Source: Aphrophora alni (Eukaryota; Arthropoda; Insecta; Hemiptera; Aphrophoridae). Taken from it: a DNA stretch of 64,000 nt. Shown here one piece after another: positions 29,101-40,600 of this stretch. Position numbers and translations under genes: made by a program. Position 1 is the first letter of the stretch; each line of letters begins with the position of its first letter. The stretch spans positions 152,092,431-152,156,430 of the forward strand of contig OY740767.1 in assembly GCA_963513935.1 (NCBI GenBank), given 5' to 3'. Below the pieces are notes generated by a model that saw only the letters and a program-made list of their open reading frames with translations, was not told where the DNA came from and ran no database searches.

Positions 29101-31593
29101 GAAAAATAAACAATTGAATAATATTTTTCAGTGTATGTTTGGAAGCCATTAAGACTATATGGATGCCTTTCTGGACTGTTCCAGTTTTTCCTAAGCAATA
29201 GTATTGAAATTTACTAAATAGAACATCAGAGGATTTTAAATTGAGCCTCCAATATTTAATCATCAATTAAAAGTGTTATTTAGTGCTACATATCTGGAAA
29301 TGAACTTTTATTAAGTCAAATGTGCTATAAATAATTGGTGAGATCAAACCAGTGGAACTTATTTGGTTTTCGGCCGGTGAAATGCCTAAATGTACATATT
29401 ACCGTTTTAAGGTGTATTAACGAGCTGTATGGTTTACTTTGATTTAAATATTATTTCTCAACAACTACTTTTGTGACACTTATAGGCAATAAAATATATT
29501 ATATATTATAAAATAACAAAAATATTTTTATTTTTATAGTTGACCTGGCTCCATAGTTTTAAAATTAACAGTGTGGTGTATGCGTTTATCTTCAATAAGC
29601 AGTCCCCCCTTATCCTAGGGGGTATTTACCCAGGTCCCCCGCCATAGTCATGACACCCCTAAACTGTGCCTACCCAAAAAATAAATCCTGAAGCCGCCCC
29701 TGGATCAAACCATTTCTTTATTTCTTATATATACTTTTATTTGATCATAAACTTAAGCCTACAGACAATTTATTTTATAAACTATTTTCCCACACTATGT
29801 TGGAAATCTTTCATGTGTATTTTTTGTTATAAAATAATTTTGTGTATTAATGAACTTGAACACTAATCATCATTGTAATAATTTATGCATTTCAAGAAAC
29901 GATTACCTGAACATTATAATCCTAATTTCATACATTCATCTTTTTTATATTAATTCTAATTGATATTTTTTTTTATGAAATCTTCTTTATATATGTGTAA
30001 CATTCCCCTTCCTTGAAGAAAGCAACCCCAACCCTTCCCGAGACAGAGACTTATATGCTCTATGATTAATGAAGTGTTGTAGAAACAATTTTAATAACAA
30101 CATTGTGCTTCTTTATAATTTAAGACAAGATAATAATTTTTTTTTTTTAAAAGAAGAGACTATTTTCATTAAATAATTTTATAAATAAATTCTTTTGCTT
30201 GTTTATATAAAAAAATAATAAATAAACAACTATATGATTTTTTTGTTCTGTAAATTGATATTATTTATTAAAACTAAAAACTGAGATTATAATCAGTGAT
30301 TAAATATTAATATAATTATTATAATATATATTGAATATAATATCTACAAATGTTACAATAAATAATAGGCTATCAATTCTTACCTTTATATCAGTTGACC
30401 AAGCACAGAGTCTAAAGATGATGTCACTGCAGTCTTGAGTAAGTAATCACCGTATGACAAAGATTTTTCTTTTTTTTACACTTTATAACAATTCAAAATG
30501 ATGTTGAGAAATAAATCTGTACAAAATAAAATAAATTTAATCTTAAATAATATTAGAAATAATGTTATGTATGTTAGTTTGTAAGAATTAAATAATGCAA
30601 GAGAAGTTATTTAAATCCCATAGTATGTCTTAAACAATAATTTTAATAATAGTAAACTCAGTAAATGTAAATGTAACTATTAAAAGTTTAGTTTTGTGTA
30701 ATAGGGTCATAATATACCATTTTATCTTCCCATATAAGAAGAACAAGAAGCAATGGATTAAATAAGATATCTCTTTGCAAAGCTTGAATTCTACAAGAAG
30801 AAAAGAAAAAAAGAGGATTGTTGAATAAGATCCCAGACTGGACAGATAATTTTTAAAGAAATTATCTGGATCTAATAATTTTTAAAGAAGATTTTCAAGA
30901 AAATATTATTAATGTGTGTCTAAAATATCTCAGAAAGTTCCAGAAATCAAGTGAAAATAATTCTATATAAAGTGATTAATAATATCTTACTTCCTTGAGA
31001 TAAGCCGCTCTTACCTTAACCCCGAGAAAGAAACTCATAATATATAGACAATTGATTTCATTTTATACTATGTTTAATATGTATAATTTTTTTTTTATAT
31101 ATATAATTGATAATTACCTATATCAGATAGTTCTGATAATAGAATAAATAGACATTCATTAAATGAAAGACATTCTAAGGAGCCATAAATAGTCCTAATT
31201 ATTAATTGGAATTATAATATGTTATTTGTACCGATTTAATCTCTTTGTTGTGTTAATAATTTCATTGAACAATATTCATATAAAACAAGAAAAGGATTTT
31301 TCTTTTAATAAATTTTAATCATACAAAAATTTTATATGAATATCAATAAATAATTTCATTATTGTAATCAATTGTTACTTTATTTTTTTGTATAATTTTT
31401 TTTTTTAATTATTATTATTATTATCAATACATTTTACTATTTTAACATGTAATTTATAAATTTAAATATTTTGAATAAAAAATATTAATATCAAAGATAT
31501 ATGCACAATTCAACTTTCACATTAAAAATCAGTCCTTGCACTGTAACACATCAACATTAAGTCTTACTAACTGCAAAACATATTGGAACAAAA

Positions 31594-31595
<2 letters not shown>
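26181..31595. other. Gene-free AT-rich region
   Basis: No convincing coding sequence is seen. It includes a hammerhead-like module remnant near 27893-27930, a MITE-like end near 27240 (AAACACCTTGTATATAACC), and a block at 28300-28870 that is less AT-rich and of unknown origin. ORFs here are short and biased to Phe, Tyr, Ile and Lys, as expected by chance. Confidence 0.5.
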
Positions 31596-31670
<75 letters not shown>

Positions 31671-31676
31671 CATATA
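31596..31676. repeat. (TA)n microsatellite
   Basis: About 80 bp of TA repeats interrupted by two CA steps. The ORF reading IYIYIY through it is an artefact. Confidence 0.95.
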
Positions 31677-31825
31677 GGTTAGAATTTAATAGGGCACATA
31701 GCCTGTTTAGATTGGTTAGATTTTGTATGGACAGGAGACAGGCTTACCTTGGGAAATGGTCCTTGGTACTACCTAATAGCACACTATAGTTTTGAAATAT
31801 TTCGTAAACACTGTTCACTTACTCA
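31672..31825 (+). repeat. Dispersed repeat, copy B
   Basis: It shares AGGTTAGAATTTAATAGGGC, GGCTTACCTTGG and GAAATATTTCGTAAACACT in the same order with 20870-21010, and abuts the TA microsatellite. The family is unknown. Confidence 0.6.
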
Positions 31826-32504
31826 ATCAGTAGAGTTAAGAAGAAGACTGAAGACTGAGTGAGCAGTAAAAGTTGTACATTCGACCAGGTGTTGTTAAGT
31901 GACAATAAGATTGGATCACGTGAGTAATGATGAAAAAAGTATTCATATAAAAACAAAGAGTAATCATAATTGAAAACATTTTAGATTAAACTATAATTAA
32001 AGAACTTTTATAAACGTGTCTTAACAAACATGTTTAGATTAAGATATAAATTTGTGAAAAGTAAAAAGTTTTTAAGTAAAAAGTAATTTCGATAACAAAA
32101 AATAAGAATTTTAATGTTTGTAACATGTAAGAACGTGGGTATTAAAAGAGAGAGATTTCTTTAAGAATAGAATGACTGGCTAAACTTCATTGTGTATAAA
32201 CCACTGTCCCGTGTCACATAAAATCAACCTGGTAGGTACAACAGATCAGAGTCTGAACCTTGTCTCTTTTTCTATAATAGTAAAGTCATCTTTGAAATAA
32301 AATTAATACAGAAATAGTTAAAAATAAAAGTTAGAATTCCCATGCTTGCAAAATGGCGTCCAACTACAAAATGGACGCCTAACTTATAAGGTTAAGTTAC
32401 TTTTCTCTTTCTTCATAATTGACCCTTAGTATTTTTATAAATAAAACTAAATTAGAGTTGTAAGTTAAGATGGAGCAACTTACACATCTCTTCATCACTC
32501 GTCA

Positions 32505-32722
32505 TTATCACAAATTTCTGGATCAAAGGCGTTATGTAACGATTGTGGATCAACCGGGCCTGCTCGTTCTTCCTCATCCTCATCCTCCATATCATGCATT
32601 AAGTCTTATTCCTCATCCTCTTCATTGTTCCATAGATACGCCTGAATTTTTTGAGCGAACTCAGGATCATCAGTTCTATAAAGTATTTGACTATGAGAAC
32701 TAGAAGGCGCAGGAACATCCAT
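32505..32722 (-). pseudogene. Acidic transposase-like N-terminal fragment (uncertain)
   Basis: From an ATG at 32722 the minus strand reads MDVPAPSSSHSQILYRTDDP, then EFAQKIQAYLWNNEEDEE, a stop, and a second acidic stretch MHDMEDEDEEERAGPVDP. Acidic leaders of this kind precede some DNA transposases, but no catalytic domain follows. It may be a relic or chance. Confidence 0.25.
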
Positions 32723-33567
32723 CCTAAATACATATAAAAAAAAATAGATAATATGATGAAATGTGTTTGGGGTTCACAATAATAAGCCAGAAGAATCCTA
32801 GTAAAACTGGTGCTGGTACAATAGTGGATAGCATATTGGCTTCTTACCGTTGTAAAAAAGATTAAAAATAATAATAATATGGAAATTATTAAACAATTTA
32901 AAAAAAATCTTATAACAAATTCCCAGCTCGTTAATCAACAAAAGAACTTTATAATAGGCTATTGAATAAGGAGAGTTTTTCAAAATATTTAAAAAAATTA
33001 TCATGTGTACTTGATTTCATTCACTTTTTTTTCGTTCCCCATCTTTGTATTTATTATGCGTCAACGGCAAACTTTGAATTAAAGTTCATAAGAAAAAATA
33101 ATGAATTTCTGAATATTTTCTGGCTTCCAGTATGTATCTACGATTTGTACTTTTTCAAATATTTCAATCTAAAGTAGAGTTTCGTTACAGTAAATGTGTT
33201 GATCAACATCAGTCAGTAAATGTGTCGTAATTCACCCCGCCCTCATATAAAAAGAATTACATACAATAAATACAAGTAGGTAATAATAGATTTGTAGTGG
33301 AATGAAATATATAATAGGTAGCCACATGTGTGCTTGACAGACTAGCTAAGTTTTGTAAACATGATTACTTACATGAAATAATGAAAGATGGAGACACATC
33401 CAATCTGTACACTTGTTAATGATTAACTGAAGGACGTTTACATAGGTCACGTATAATTTTTTATCCTTTAAACTTCTATGTTGTTATATTGATTTTTAAA
33501 ATTATCTTTTCTTTGCCTCACGTTGTGAGGGCCTATTTATAATAATACTCCTAGGCTAATTATTATT

Positions 33568-33593
33568 AAAAAAAAAAAAAAAAAAAAAAAAAA
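33568..33593. repeat. Poly(A) tract
   Basis: A run of 26 A. It could be the tail of a retroposed sequence, but nothing recognisable precedes it. Confidence 0.85.
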
Positions 33594-33899
33594 TGTTTGG
33601 AAGAAAAACCAAGAAGATTTTATTTATGAGTCTATTTCAATTTTTTTTTTTTTAGACTATTAATTAACTTTCTCTACAATAGTTAATAAATTGCTCAACG
33701 CATTTTTTAACATTAATCATAATTTGGTTTTATTCATATGAGAAATTAACATTTTAATGATCATATATATTTATATAGTCTTTTTAATTAGTATGCCTCG
33801 ACTTAACTCATTCTTGGAGCATGAGAAATTCAATATTACATATCACAATAGTTAAACACAAATTCATAAACAATTATGGAATTCAAAAATAAAGTTTTC

Positions 33900-34430
33900 A
33901 TATTATATACCTATATCTCGGGTTGGGAAACTCGTGTTGGCTGATTTAAATTAACTACTAAATGCATCTCTAGTTTAATTTGAAGAAGTTATATATTAAA
34001 TCTGAGAACTAAATAAAAAAATTATGATCTCAAAACAAATTCGAATTTAGGTTAGGCTTTCCTGCCTCTTGTAATTGTTTAACGTTTTAAATTGGATTAT
34101 CTTTATTTATATTTGACATCTAGTGATTGGTTTTCTTATTTAATTAAGTTTATCCTACCATTTGCACATATTTAAGTCATTTTCACTTTTTTTTACCAAA
34201 CGAGACTGTTAAAAAATTCACACGCTAAATGCACATCTTCATGCTTTGGCCGTCTGGAAGCGTCTCTCTCCAAAACCGACGCTTAGGTTCGCGGCTTCTT
34301 CATACCTCCTGGGACTTGCATATTCAATTTTGTTCGACGCCATCGTCCTCTTGTGATTCGTCGATTAGTGCCACGTGGTCTCGCTGTTTTTGTAAACCTT
34401 CTGGACTCGTACGTTCATAGGTAGTAGGGT
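33900..34430. repeat. Diverged duplicate block, left of piggyBac
   Basis: It shares ordered words with 37360-37830: ATCTCGGGTT, CGTGTTGGCT, TTCGCGGCTTC, TTGTGATT and CACGTGGTCT. This suggests an old duplication that now flanks the piggyBac element. The ORF at 34229 inside it shows no similarity. Confidence 0.55.
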
Positions 34431-34697
34431 CGATATTTTACGCTTTATCACAGAATTTACGATTTTTAGTCAAGTTTATGTAAACAGTTAAATTATAACA
34501 ACCATAAAAATTATTAGTTGATGTTATAAACCAAAAAAAAATATTATAAATATATTAATAATTATTTTATTAGTTTATTTGATATAGAATGGGAGAACTT
34601 ATTTGGTTAGCTTTATGAGCAATTAACTTTACAAATAAATGACTCCACATTAATTTTATTGTACAATTTTATCATTTATTAATAATCAATTAATAAT

Positions 34698-37138
34698 TTA
34701 ACCCTAGAATGGTAAGGCGAATTTTTGTTTCAAATATGGTAAGGTGGGGTGTGATACACCCCAATAACAAAAACCCATTTTAATGTTAAAACTAAATTTT
34801 TAATGCCTATTAGTTACATATCTACTTATTCCTAATATATCCTAAATACAAAAGTAATATAAATTAATAATTAAAAATTAATTATTTAATTAATAATTAA
34901 AATAAGTAATATAAAATGGATTTTTTAAAATTTCACTCAGAAAATCACTAATATACATAAAAAAATAATTAATTAATTAAAGTACAGTCAATACAGGTGT
35001 CCACAGAATGTTCTTTGCATACTGGTTTTTTGCAAGTGTTGCACCTCACTTTTGTCTTCCTGTCTTTTTTGCGATCACACAGATAGCATCGTTTTTGTTT
35101 GTCATCTAGTGGTCCTTCTACTACGGTTTCGTCATCAACTTCTTCTGCGTTGTCTTGTTTGTAACGTAAAATTTCATTCATCTGTAACTTTAAACTCCTT
35201 GGAAGATTACTCTGCTGGCTTCTGGTAATTATGTGATCTCGAGTCAGTGCAGCACTTAGGTCTTTCAAAAAGAATCGCCTGTTGTGTTTTGTATTTACTT
35301 TCCATTGCTGATTAGCCAAAACAAATAAAACGTAGGCATTTACACCACCTTGATCAAGCATAGCATAAAACACTTGCATTGGCCAACGAAGATTTTTTCT
35401 GGAAGTTGAAAACGTTGCACAAAGCTTATCAAAAGTGTCCGTCCCACCTTTGTTTTTGTTATACACGATAATTACTTCAGGTTTCCCTGTCTCTTCTTCG
35501 ATGGTATCATCATGGTGCATAGACGATACCAAAACAACATTTTTATTTTTTTTAGGACTAAATGACACTAGTGTCTTCGTTTTGTCAAAACCAAAAACTG
35601 TACTGTTGATGGGCCTTTCTTGAAAGAAACATTGTGGGATCTGTGGTTTGTTTTTCCTGAGCGTCCCAACCATTGTTAACTTGTTTGTTTCGAGCATTCG
35701 ATCAACTATTGGAATAGTGGTAAACCAGTTGTCGCATGTTATATTGCGCTTCGACCCTGAAATGCTTTCACTTAGTTTCCGTACATAGTATTCTGGAACT
35801 AGCTCATTAGGAAGTCGATCAGTAACTTGCCCAACGTAAGGAATCGCATCACACATATAGTACGTCTTTGAATCGTTCATCATGACAATTTTAATGTCAT
35901 ATTTCCCTGGCTTCTTTGGCATGTACATAAGAAATGGACATCTTACTCGACACGATACAAGTTGCTCATCAATCGTCACATGAGCTGTTGGAGAGTACAA
36001 CTTTTTACAGTTGGCAATGAAACAGTTCCAAAGAGATCTTATATGTGTAAACTTGTCATTATCTCTATTCTGCCTTGTTCTCTTGTCATCGAAACGCAAG
36101 CAGTCAGTTAGGAAATAAAAACGTTTCATTGACATGGTTGCTCTAAAAAGACAATTACCATATGTTGGTGACCACAAATCTTCTACATTCAGATCTGAAA
36201 CACGTAACACGCCTCCAAGATAATACAGGCCAATCAAAGCTTTAATTTCTGGTACATTTGTTCTGTTTACACTATAGTTATTTACAGAATAGTGGGCAGA
36301 TTTTCTTTCGATTTCCTGGTTAGTATGCAATACAATTAAATCCAACATTTCTTGATTGAACAATAAATTCCAGATTTCAAGGGGAGATTTTACATGTTCC
36401 GCCCCATTCTTAGGACCTGGCTTTATTATCAAAATATTTCTAGCTAAGGGTCTACCTCTTTTTGTAGGAACTGTGCAGCTCCATATGTACCCATTCTTTC
36501 CACGCACACATAGTCCTAGCTGAATGTCATCCTCAGGCGGTATGATGTCCTGTTGTTCCATGGATTGCTCATCACCATCCTCGTCACCTGATTGATCGTC
36601 GTTTTCTTCAATATCTTCCTCCATAACATCTGGTACGATACCGTTTTGATTACCTTCTTCTTCATCACTATCATTCCAGATTAGCTCAACAATCTGATTG
36701 TCTGTAAGATGTTCATCCATTCTATCTGAAATAGAAAAAAAAACATGTAGAAGAAGTTTTCAAACACTTTTTATGAAGTTAATTTTATTAATATAAGATT
36801 AGATTATGAAAATTAGGTTAGGTTAAGTCAAAGCTATATCATTTTCATTAAAAACTAATAATACATTTATATAAAATATAAGAAGTTGATTTTCAGATAT
36901 CAAGATTTTATGGCAAGGTGGGGTGTGCTACACCCCACAAAATACAGAGATTAAGCAAGCAAAGTATAATTACCTTCAGAGAGCTGATTGAGCGCTGCAC
37001 GGCTGTCCAAGTGAAGAACAAGAACCAAAATGAATTTACACGGGTCCAAACCTCCCCCCACTATTCCCCTTCCAGATTGCTACACAAAAACAAAAGCGGT
37101 GGGGTGTAGCACACCCCACCTTACCATTCTAGGGTTAA
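34698..37138 (-). mobile_element. Apparently intact piggyBac transposon with TTAA duplications
   Basis: TTAA at 34698-34701 and 37135-37138 bracket perfect 16-bp inverted ends (CCCTAGAATGGTAAGG and its reverse complement). Three GGGGTGT-NNN-ACACCCC palindromes lie subterminally (34746, 36920, 37101). A single uninterrupted transposase gene fills the interior on the minus strand. piggyBac elements move by a precise cut-and-paste reaction that restores TTAA. Perfect ends plus an open frame imply recent arrival. Confidence 0.93.
34969..36720 (-). CDS. piggyBac-family transposase (583 aa)
   Basis: This DDD-type transposase cuts at TTAA and is expected to act on the flanking 16-bp ends. Residues 1-65 are strongly acidic, as in many family members. 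The core contains the three catalytic aspartates in family context: TIDEQL (Asp251), ITCDNWFTTI (Asp330) and NKGGTDTFDKL (Asp428). The C-terminus (545-579) is a Cys-rich zinc-binding domain, with CxxC at 545-548, 560-563 and 576-579, that recognises terminal DNA in known piggyBac proteins. Length matches the usual 550-600 aa. There are no stops or frameshifts, so the protein looks functional. The start is the first ATG after stops upstream of 36720. The closest known relative cannot be named without a search. Confidence 0.95.
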   Translation of the reverse strand: MDEHLTDNQIVELIWNDSDEEEGNQNGIVPDVMEEDIEENDDQSGDEDGDEQSMEQQDIIPPEDDIQLGLCVRGKNGYIWSCTVPTKRGRPLARNILIIKPGPKNGAEHVKSPLEIWNLLFNQEMLDLIVLHTNQEIERKSAHYSVNNYSVNRTNVPEIKALIGLYYLGGVLRVSDLNVEDLWSPTYGNCLFRATMSMKRFYFLTDCLRFDDKRTRQNRDNDKFTHIRSLWNCFIANCKKLYSPTAHVTIDEQLVSCRVRCPFLMYMPKKPGKYDIKIVMMNDSKTYYMCDAIPYVGQVTDRLPNELVPEYYVRKLSESISGSKRNITCDNWFTTIPIVDRMLETNKLTMVGTLRKNKPQIPQCFFQERPINSTVFGFDKTKTLVSFSPKKNKNVVLVSSMHHDDTIEEETGKPEVIIVYNKNKGGTDTFDKLCATFSTSRKNLRWPMQVFYAMLDQGGVNAYVLFVLANQQWKVNTKHNRRFFLKDLSAALTRDHIITRSQQSNLPRSLKLQMNEILRYKQDNAEEVDDETVVEGPLDDKQKRCYLCDRKKDRKTKVRCNTCKKPVCKEHSVDTCIDCTLIN

Positions 37139-37359
37139 TGTTCATTTACAATCATAAAAAAAAATATATTCATCAAAAGACATTGTTACATTCTAAAATT
37201 TTGTTGGTTAGATTTTCAGACATATTGGTTAGTAACACATACAATTAATTGTTTTTATTAATTTGCCTAGGCTTAGCTCAGTATTTAGCAACAAGAAAAT
37301 ACAATAGTTTGCTCTATGACTTTATGGTTGCTGGGTTTAGTTACAATTTTTTTAATATT

Positions 37360-37830
37360 ATAAATGTATCTCGGGTTTGGGGTTATCGTGTTGGCTATTC
37401 TAAAATAGTCTATTATATATACGCATTTTTATAAAAAATTAATACTGTGCATAAAATTTTATGATAAACAAATTGTGATCTCTTATTTAAGATTTTGCCT
37501 GTAGGCTAAGCTTGTCCAGATAGAAGTATTTCTTTTGAATTTATCTAATAATGTGTTAATTGTTCACAGTTTCTTTATTGATTTAATATTAAAATAAGTT
37601 TCATATTACCAGATTTCACTGTTCTTTTATCACTGACACTGTATTTTCTATTTAAAATGTTAAAATAACTTCACCCACGCTTAACAGATCTTTACCGTAT
37701 AGACGCCGGGACGCTTCTCTTTTCGCGGCTTCGTCTTCTTTTAAAATTCCTTTTGATCGCCATTAGCGTGTTGTGATTGGCTGCTGATTATCACGTGGTC
37801 TTCCGGCTTGATTTCATTTCTCCATTTGCC
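37360..37830. repeat. Diverged duplicate block, right of piggyBac
   Basis: It is the partner of 33900-34430, sharing the same ordered words, including the GCGGCTTC and CACGTGGTCT segments. Confidence 0.55.
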
Positions 37831-37989
37831 GAGTGCAGGCTGTGTCTTTGCATATAATGTACACTCCTTCTATTTGATATCTCGTTTTGGATTTATTAGT
37901 TCGTTTGTTTAAACATATTCAAATATCTAAATCAGGTTTTTAGTTACAAATTGGCTTTACTTTACGTTAATTGAAAATTAATATGAAAC

Positions 37990-38390
37990 TCAAATAGTTT
38001 ATTGTACTACTCCACGTACTTTGCAATCTGTTTTCCTACATATAAAATGAACAGCTGTTGTTTTAAGACGGCTATTCTAGGAATTAGGAAATCTTATATT
38101 TATCGTATTTCTAATTTACAATTTTTGTAGGGATACATTATTCTAATGTGTTTGCTCATTTTTGGATGAATGTATATAAGTAAAACTTACTGATTACTGA
38201 AAATAATGCTTTTGGAAATGGTTCTATTAAAACGATTGGTTCACATATACATATCTTAGAGTCCAATTATTTCATCTAACTTACAAATATCTGAAAATCG
38301 ATATTTGAAAGTAGTAGATTGTATGTACTATTCCGCGAATTTGCAATATGGCTTTCCTAAATATAATCGAACAGCTGTTCATGTCTACAA
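37990..38390. repeat. Diverged tandem duplication (~310-bp period)
   Basis: A segment reading about TTTGCAATCTGTTTTCCTAC with GAACAGCTGTT at its end (37995-38055) recurs at about 38310-38375 with substitutions. The 119-aa ORF at 38348-38707 overlaps the second copy and shows no domain. Confidence 0.5.
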
Positions 38391-39159
38391 CTAATTTACA
38401 AATTATCATATTCCTATTTAAAAGTTTAGTGAACTCTTATTCTATTGTGTTTTTACAAGTTTATATAATACTAACTGTGACAGATAATATCGTGTTACAT
38501 ATATCTATTAGTGAATATAATTCTGAGACAGTTTGTTTTGAAATCATTGTTTTTGTAGATGTCGTGCGTGACCTAGATTTGGATTTAGTGTGTTTCCAAT
38601 ACATAGTGATTGTTTACAAGTGCTTTGGTGATATTCTGAACTTTACCTCTCTTGTTATGTTAACTAAACGTATATTTGTACATATATTCGATTTGAATGG
38701 TTCTTAATAAAAGTGTTTAGTTTCTATTAATCTTGGCATACTATTATTTCATTTAGCCTATTTGTAGGTTAGGCCTACTTTGCACATTCCTTGCTAACAG
38801 GTTATTACAGTTATAAATATTTTTTAAATATGGTGTTTACTACATTTGTTGGTTTCTACTTTTTGGTAATTTATATTTTCAAAAGTGTTGGTAACGATTT
38901 TTATAATTATTAGGCTAGGTTTATCTGAACATTTGTTTACAATAGGTTAGGTATGACTTACTAATGGTAGGGTATGATTGTTTTTGTATGGTAAATCTTA
39001 AGATGGGATTTGGTACATCATACATGCTTGAAGGGAGAAGGAGAAGGGTTGCCAACATTTGTAAAACAAATATCCCTAAGTGTCTGACAGAGACCCACCT
39101 GTGGCGGTAAGGGTTAACAGCTGTTGTAACCCCAAAATTAGTTGTACATTTATACAACA

Positions 39160-39184
39160 ACATATATATAATAATATATATACA

Positions 39185-39221
<37 letters not shown>

Positions 39222-39222
39222 T
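39160..39222. repeat. (TA)n microsatellite
   Basis: Imperfect TA repeats at 39160-39185 followed by a pure TA run. The ORF through it is an artefact. Confidence 0.9.
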
Positions 39223-39305
39223 ATATTATAGGCTCTATATAGAAAAAGGAACAATCTGTAATAATTATTTATTTTATCAATTAATTGTCCTACAGCAATC
39301 TCCCT

Positions 39306-40223
39306 TTATTTTGAATTCACCTTTTTTCCCTTTTTTTTTTTTAAATTTACTATCCCCTCATCTGGTCTTTCTTTTTCAAAATATCTCTTCAAGCTGGTAA
39401 TGTGAAACATTCCCTTGATTTTTGTTGGCCTGTCGATATGTGTCAATATATATGTAGTTTTACCCATCTTTTCTGACTTCACCCTTATTATATCTTCGGT
39501 AATTTGGTTATCTTCATCTGTATTTATTTCATAGTTCTTTATGTCGCCGATTTGTTGATCCCCATTTCTCCACTTATCATAATATTTATATATTTCTAAT
39601 ATGCCATAATCCTCCTGTCCTACTATCTCACTTCTAACTCCATCGTTTCTTTCTTTATCCATCTCAATTACCACTTGCCTATTATCATAATTAATTCTTA
39701 TTTTATCTTCATTGAAATCCAACTTCATTTTCAGTTCATTTATACTATCCATGCCTATTATTACCTCTCGTAACAAATCCGGTACTACTAAAAATTGCAT
39801 TGTACATAATATCTCTCCTATCTGGACATTTAACATTATAATACTCTCGATTCGCCGACTCTTCTTCCCTGTTGCTGTCACAATACTTACTCCTACTACT
39901 GGTAATTCTTCACACCTTCCTAACTTATTCTTATTCTGCATTCTTTTTTTATGCATGTAGCATTACTACCTGTATCTATTAAAACTCTTTACTTTTATTT
40001 CTCCTAACTGCATTTCAACTTCTGGATTATCATTCTTATATTTTTCATTTCCTATGGCTATATCCTCCTCCTTGTCACATTCTGTCAAAAACTTCTTGTC
40101 ACATAATACTGTAGTTATTACAATTTCATTTTTTGTCTTAGGCCTATCTTGCTTTAAATCCTTTAAAATTTGTTCTTCACTTTTAAGTTTTTTAAGCCCC
40201 TTTTCTGTTATATTTTGTTGCAC
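39306..40223 (-). pseudogene. Ty3/gypsy-type retrotransposon protease region joined to integrase C-terminus-like sequence
   Basis: Two minus-strand frames (39966-40223 and 39306-39956) belong to one broken pol. The first is a Lys/Glu-rich linker ending just before the aspartic protease active site. The Asp-Thr-Gly motif is only readable in another frame, so at least two frameshifts lie between about 39930 and 39985. The second contains the protease flap and core (FLVVPDLLREVIIGMDSINE) and then, after only about 100 residues, TKIKGMFHITSLKRYFEKE, which resembles the end of gypsy integrases. RT, RNase H and the integrase core are missing, so this is an internally deleted relic. Confidence 0.6.
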
Positions 40224-40289
40224 TGGAATATCCTTTATTAACTATTTATTTGTATTATTATTATGGCCTATATAATAATAATATATGAC

Positions 40290-40600
40290 CCCACTCCATA
40301 GGTCAATGACATATAAAAAAAACTTGACAATGGGCCAGCCCAAGCCTCTACCTTACTGGTCAACTGATCTGTGGAGTGGGAGGGATTTTAGCTTGCACTC
40401 AGGTTATCATAGTTTTAGGTTTAATTTTATTTCATTAGTAGATATGTAAGGTTAGATTTAGTTTAAAAGCCAGACCCTCCGATGATGATAACCATGTTAT
40501 CGAAATGTACATCAGGGCTTTAGGTGGAAATAATTAATAAAGAACAATTAACCAGATAATTGTGTTTTATTAAGTTTCTAGTGATTGTGGTTAGGGGCAA
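40290..40600 (+). repeat. Dispersed repeat with hammerhead-like module (copy 2) inside gypsy gag
   Basis: It shares a 3' region with 11440-11640 and separates the gag capsid part from the protease part of the gypsy relic, so it inserted into that element. It carries the best-preserved hammerhead-like fold at 40465-40523. Its ends are approximate, since no target duplication was found. Confidence 0.5.
40465..40523 (+). ncRNA. Hammerhead ribozyme-like motif (type I layout)
   Basis: In order: AAAG, a short bulge, CCCT (stem I 5' strand); CCGATGA, matching the conserved CUGAUGA except C for U at position 4; one extra T; the perfect 6-bp stem II GATAAC/GTTATC around CAT; GAAA; a tiny TGTACA stem III; TC (the cleavage-site NUH would be AUC); and AGGG-CTTT, which pairs with CCCT and AAAG. 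The layout fits minimal type I hammerheads reported in Penelope-like elements and retrozymes. The U4 change and the extra base before stem II argue against full activity. Confidence 0.4.

Noticed and set aside
31583..31789. 68-aa ORF reading IYIYIY
   Set aside because: It reads through a TA microsatellite and has no other support.
38348..38707. 119-aa ORF rich in Ile, Val and Phe, possibly a membrane protein
   Set aside because: It overlaps a diverged duplicate whose other copy is not open, shows no conserved motif, and is explained by AT-rich composition.
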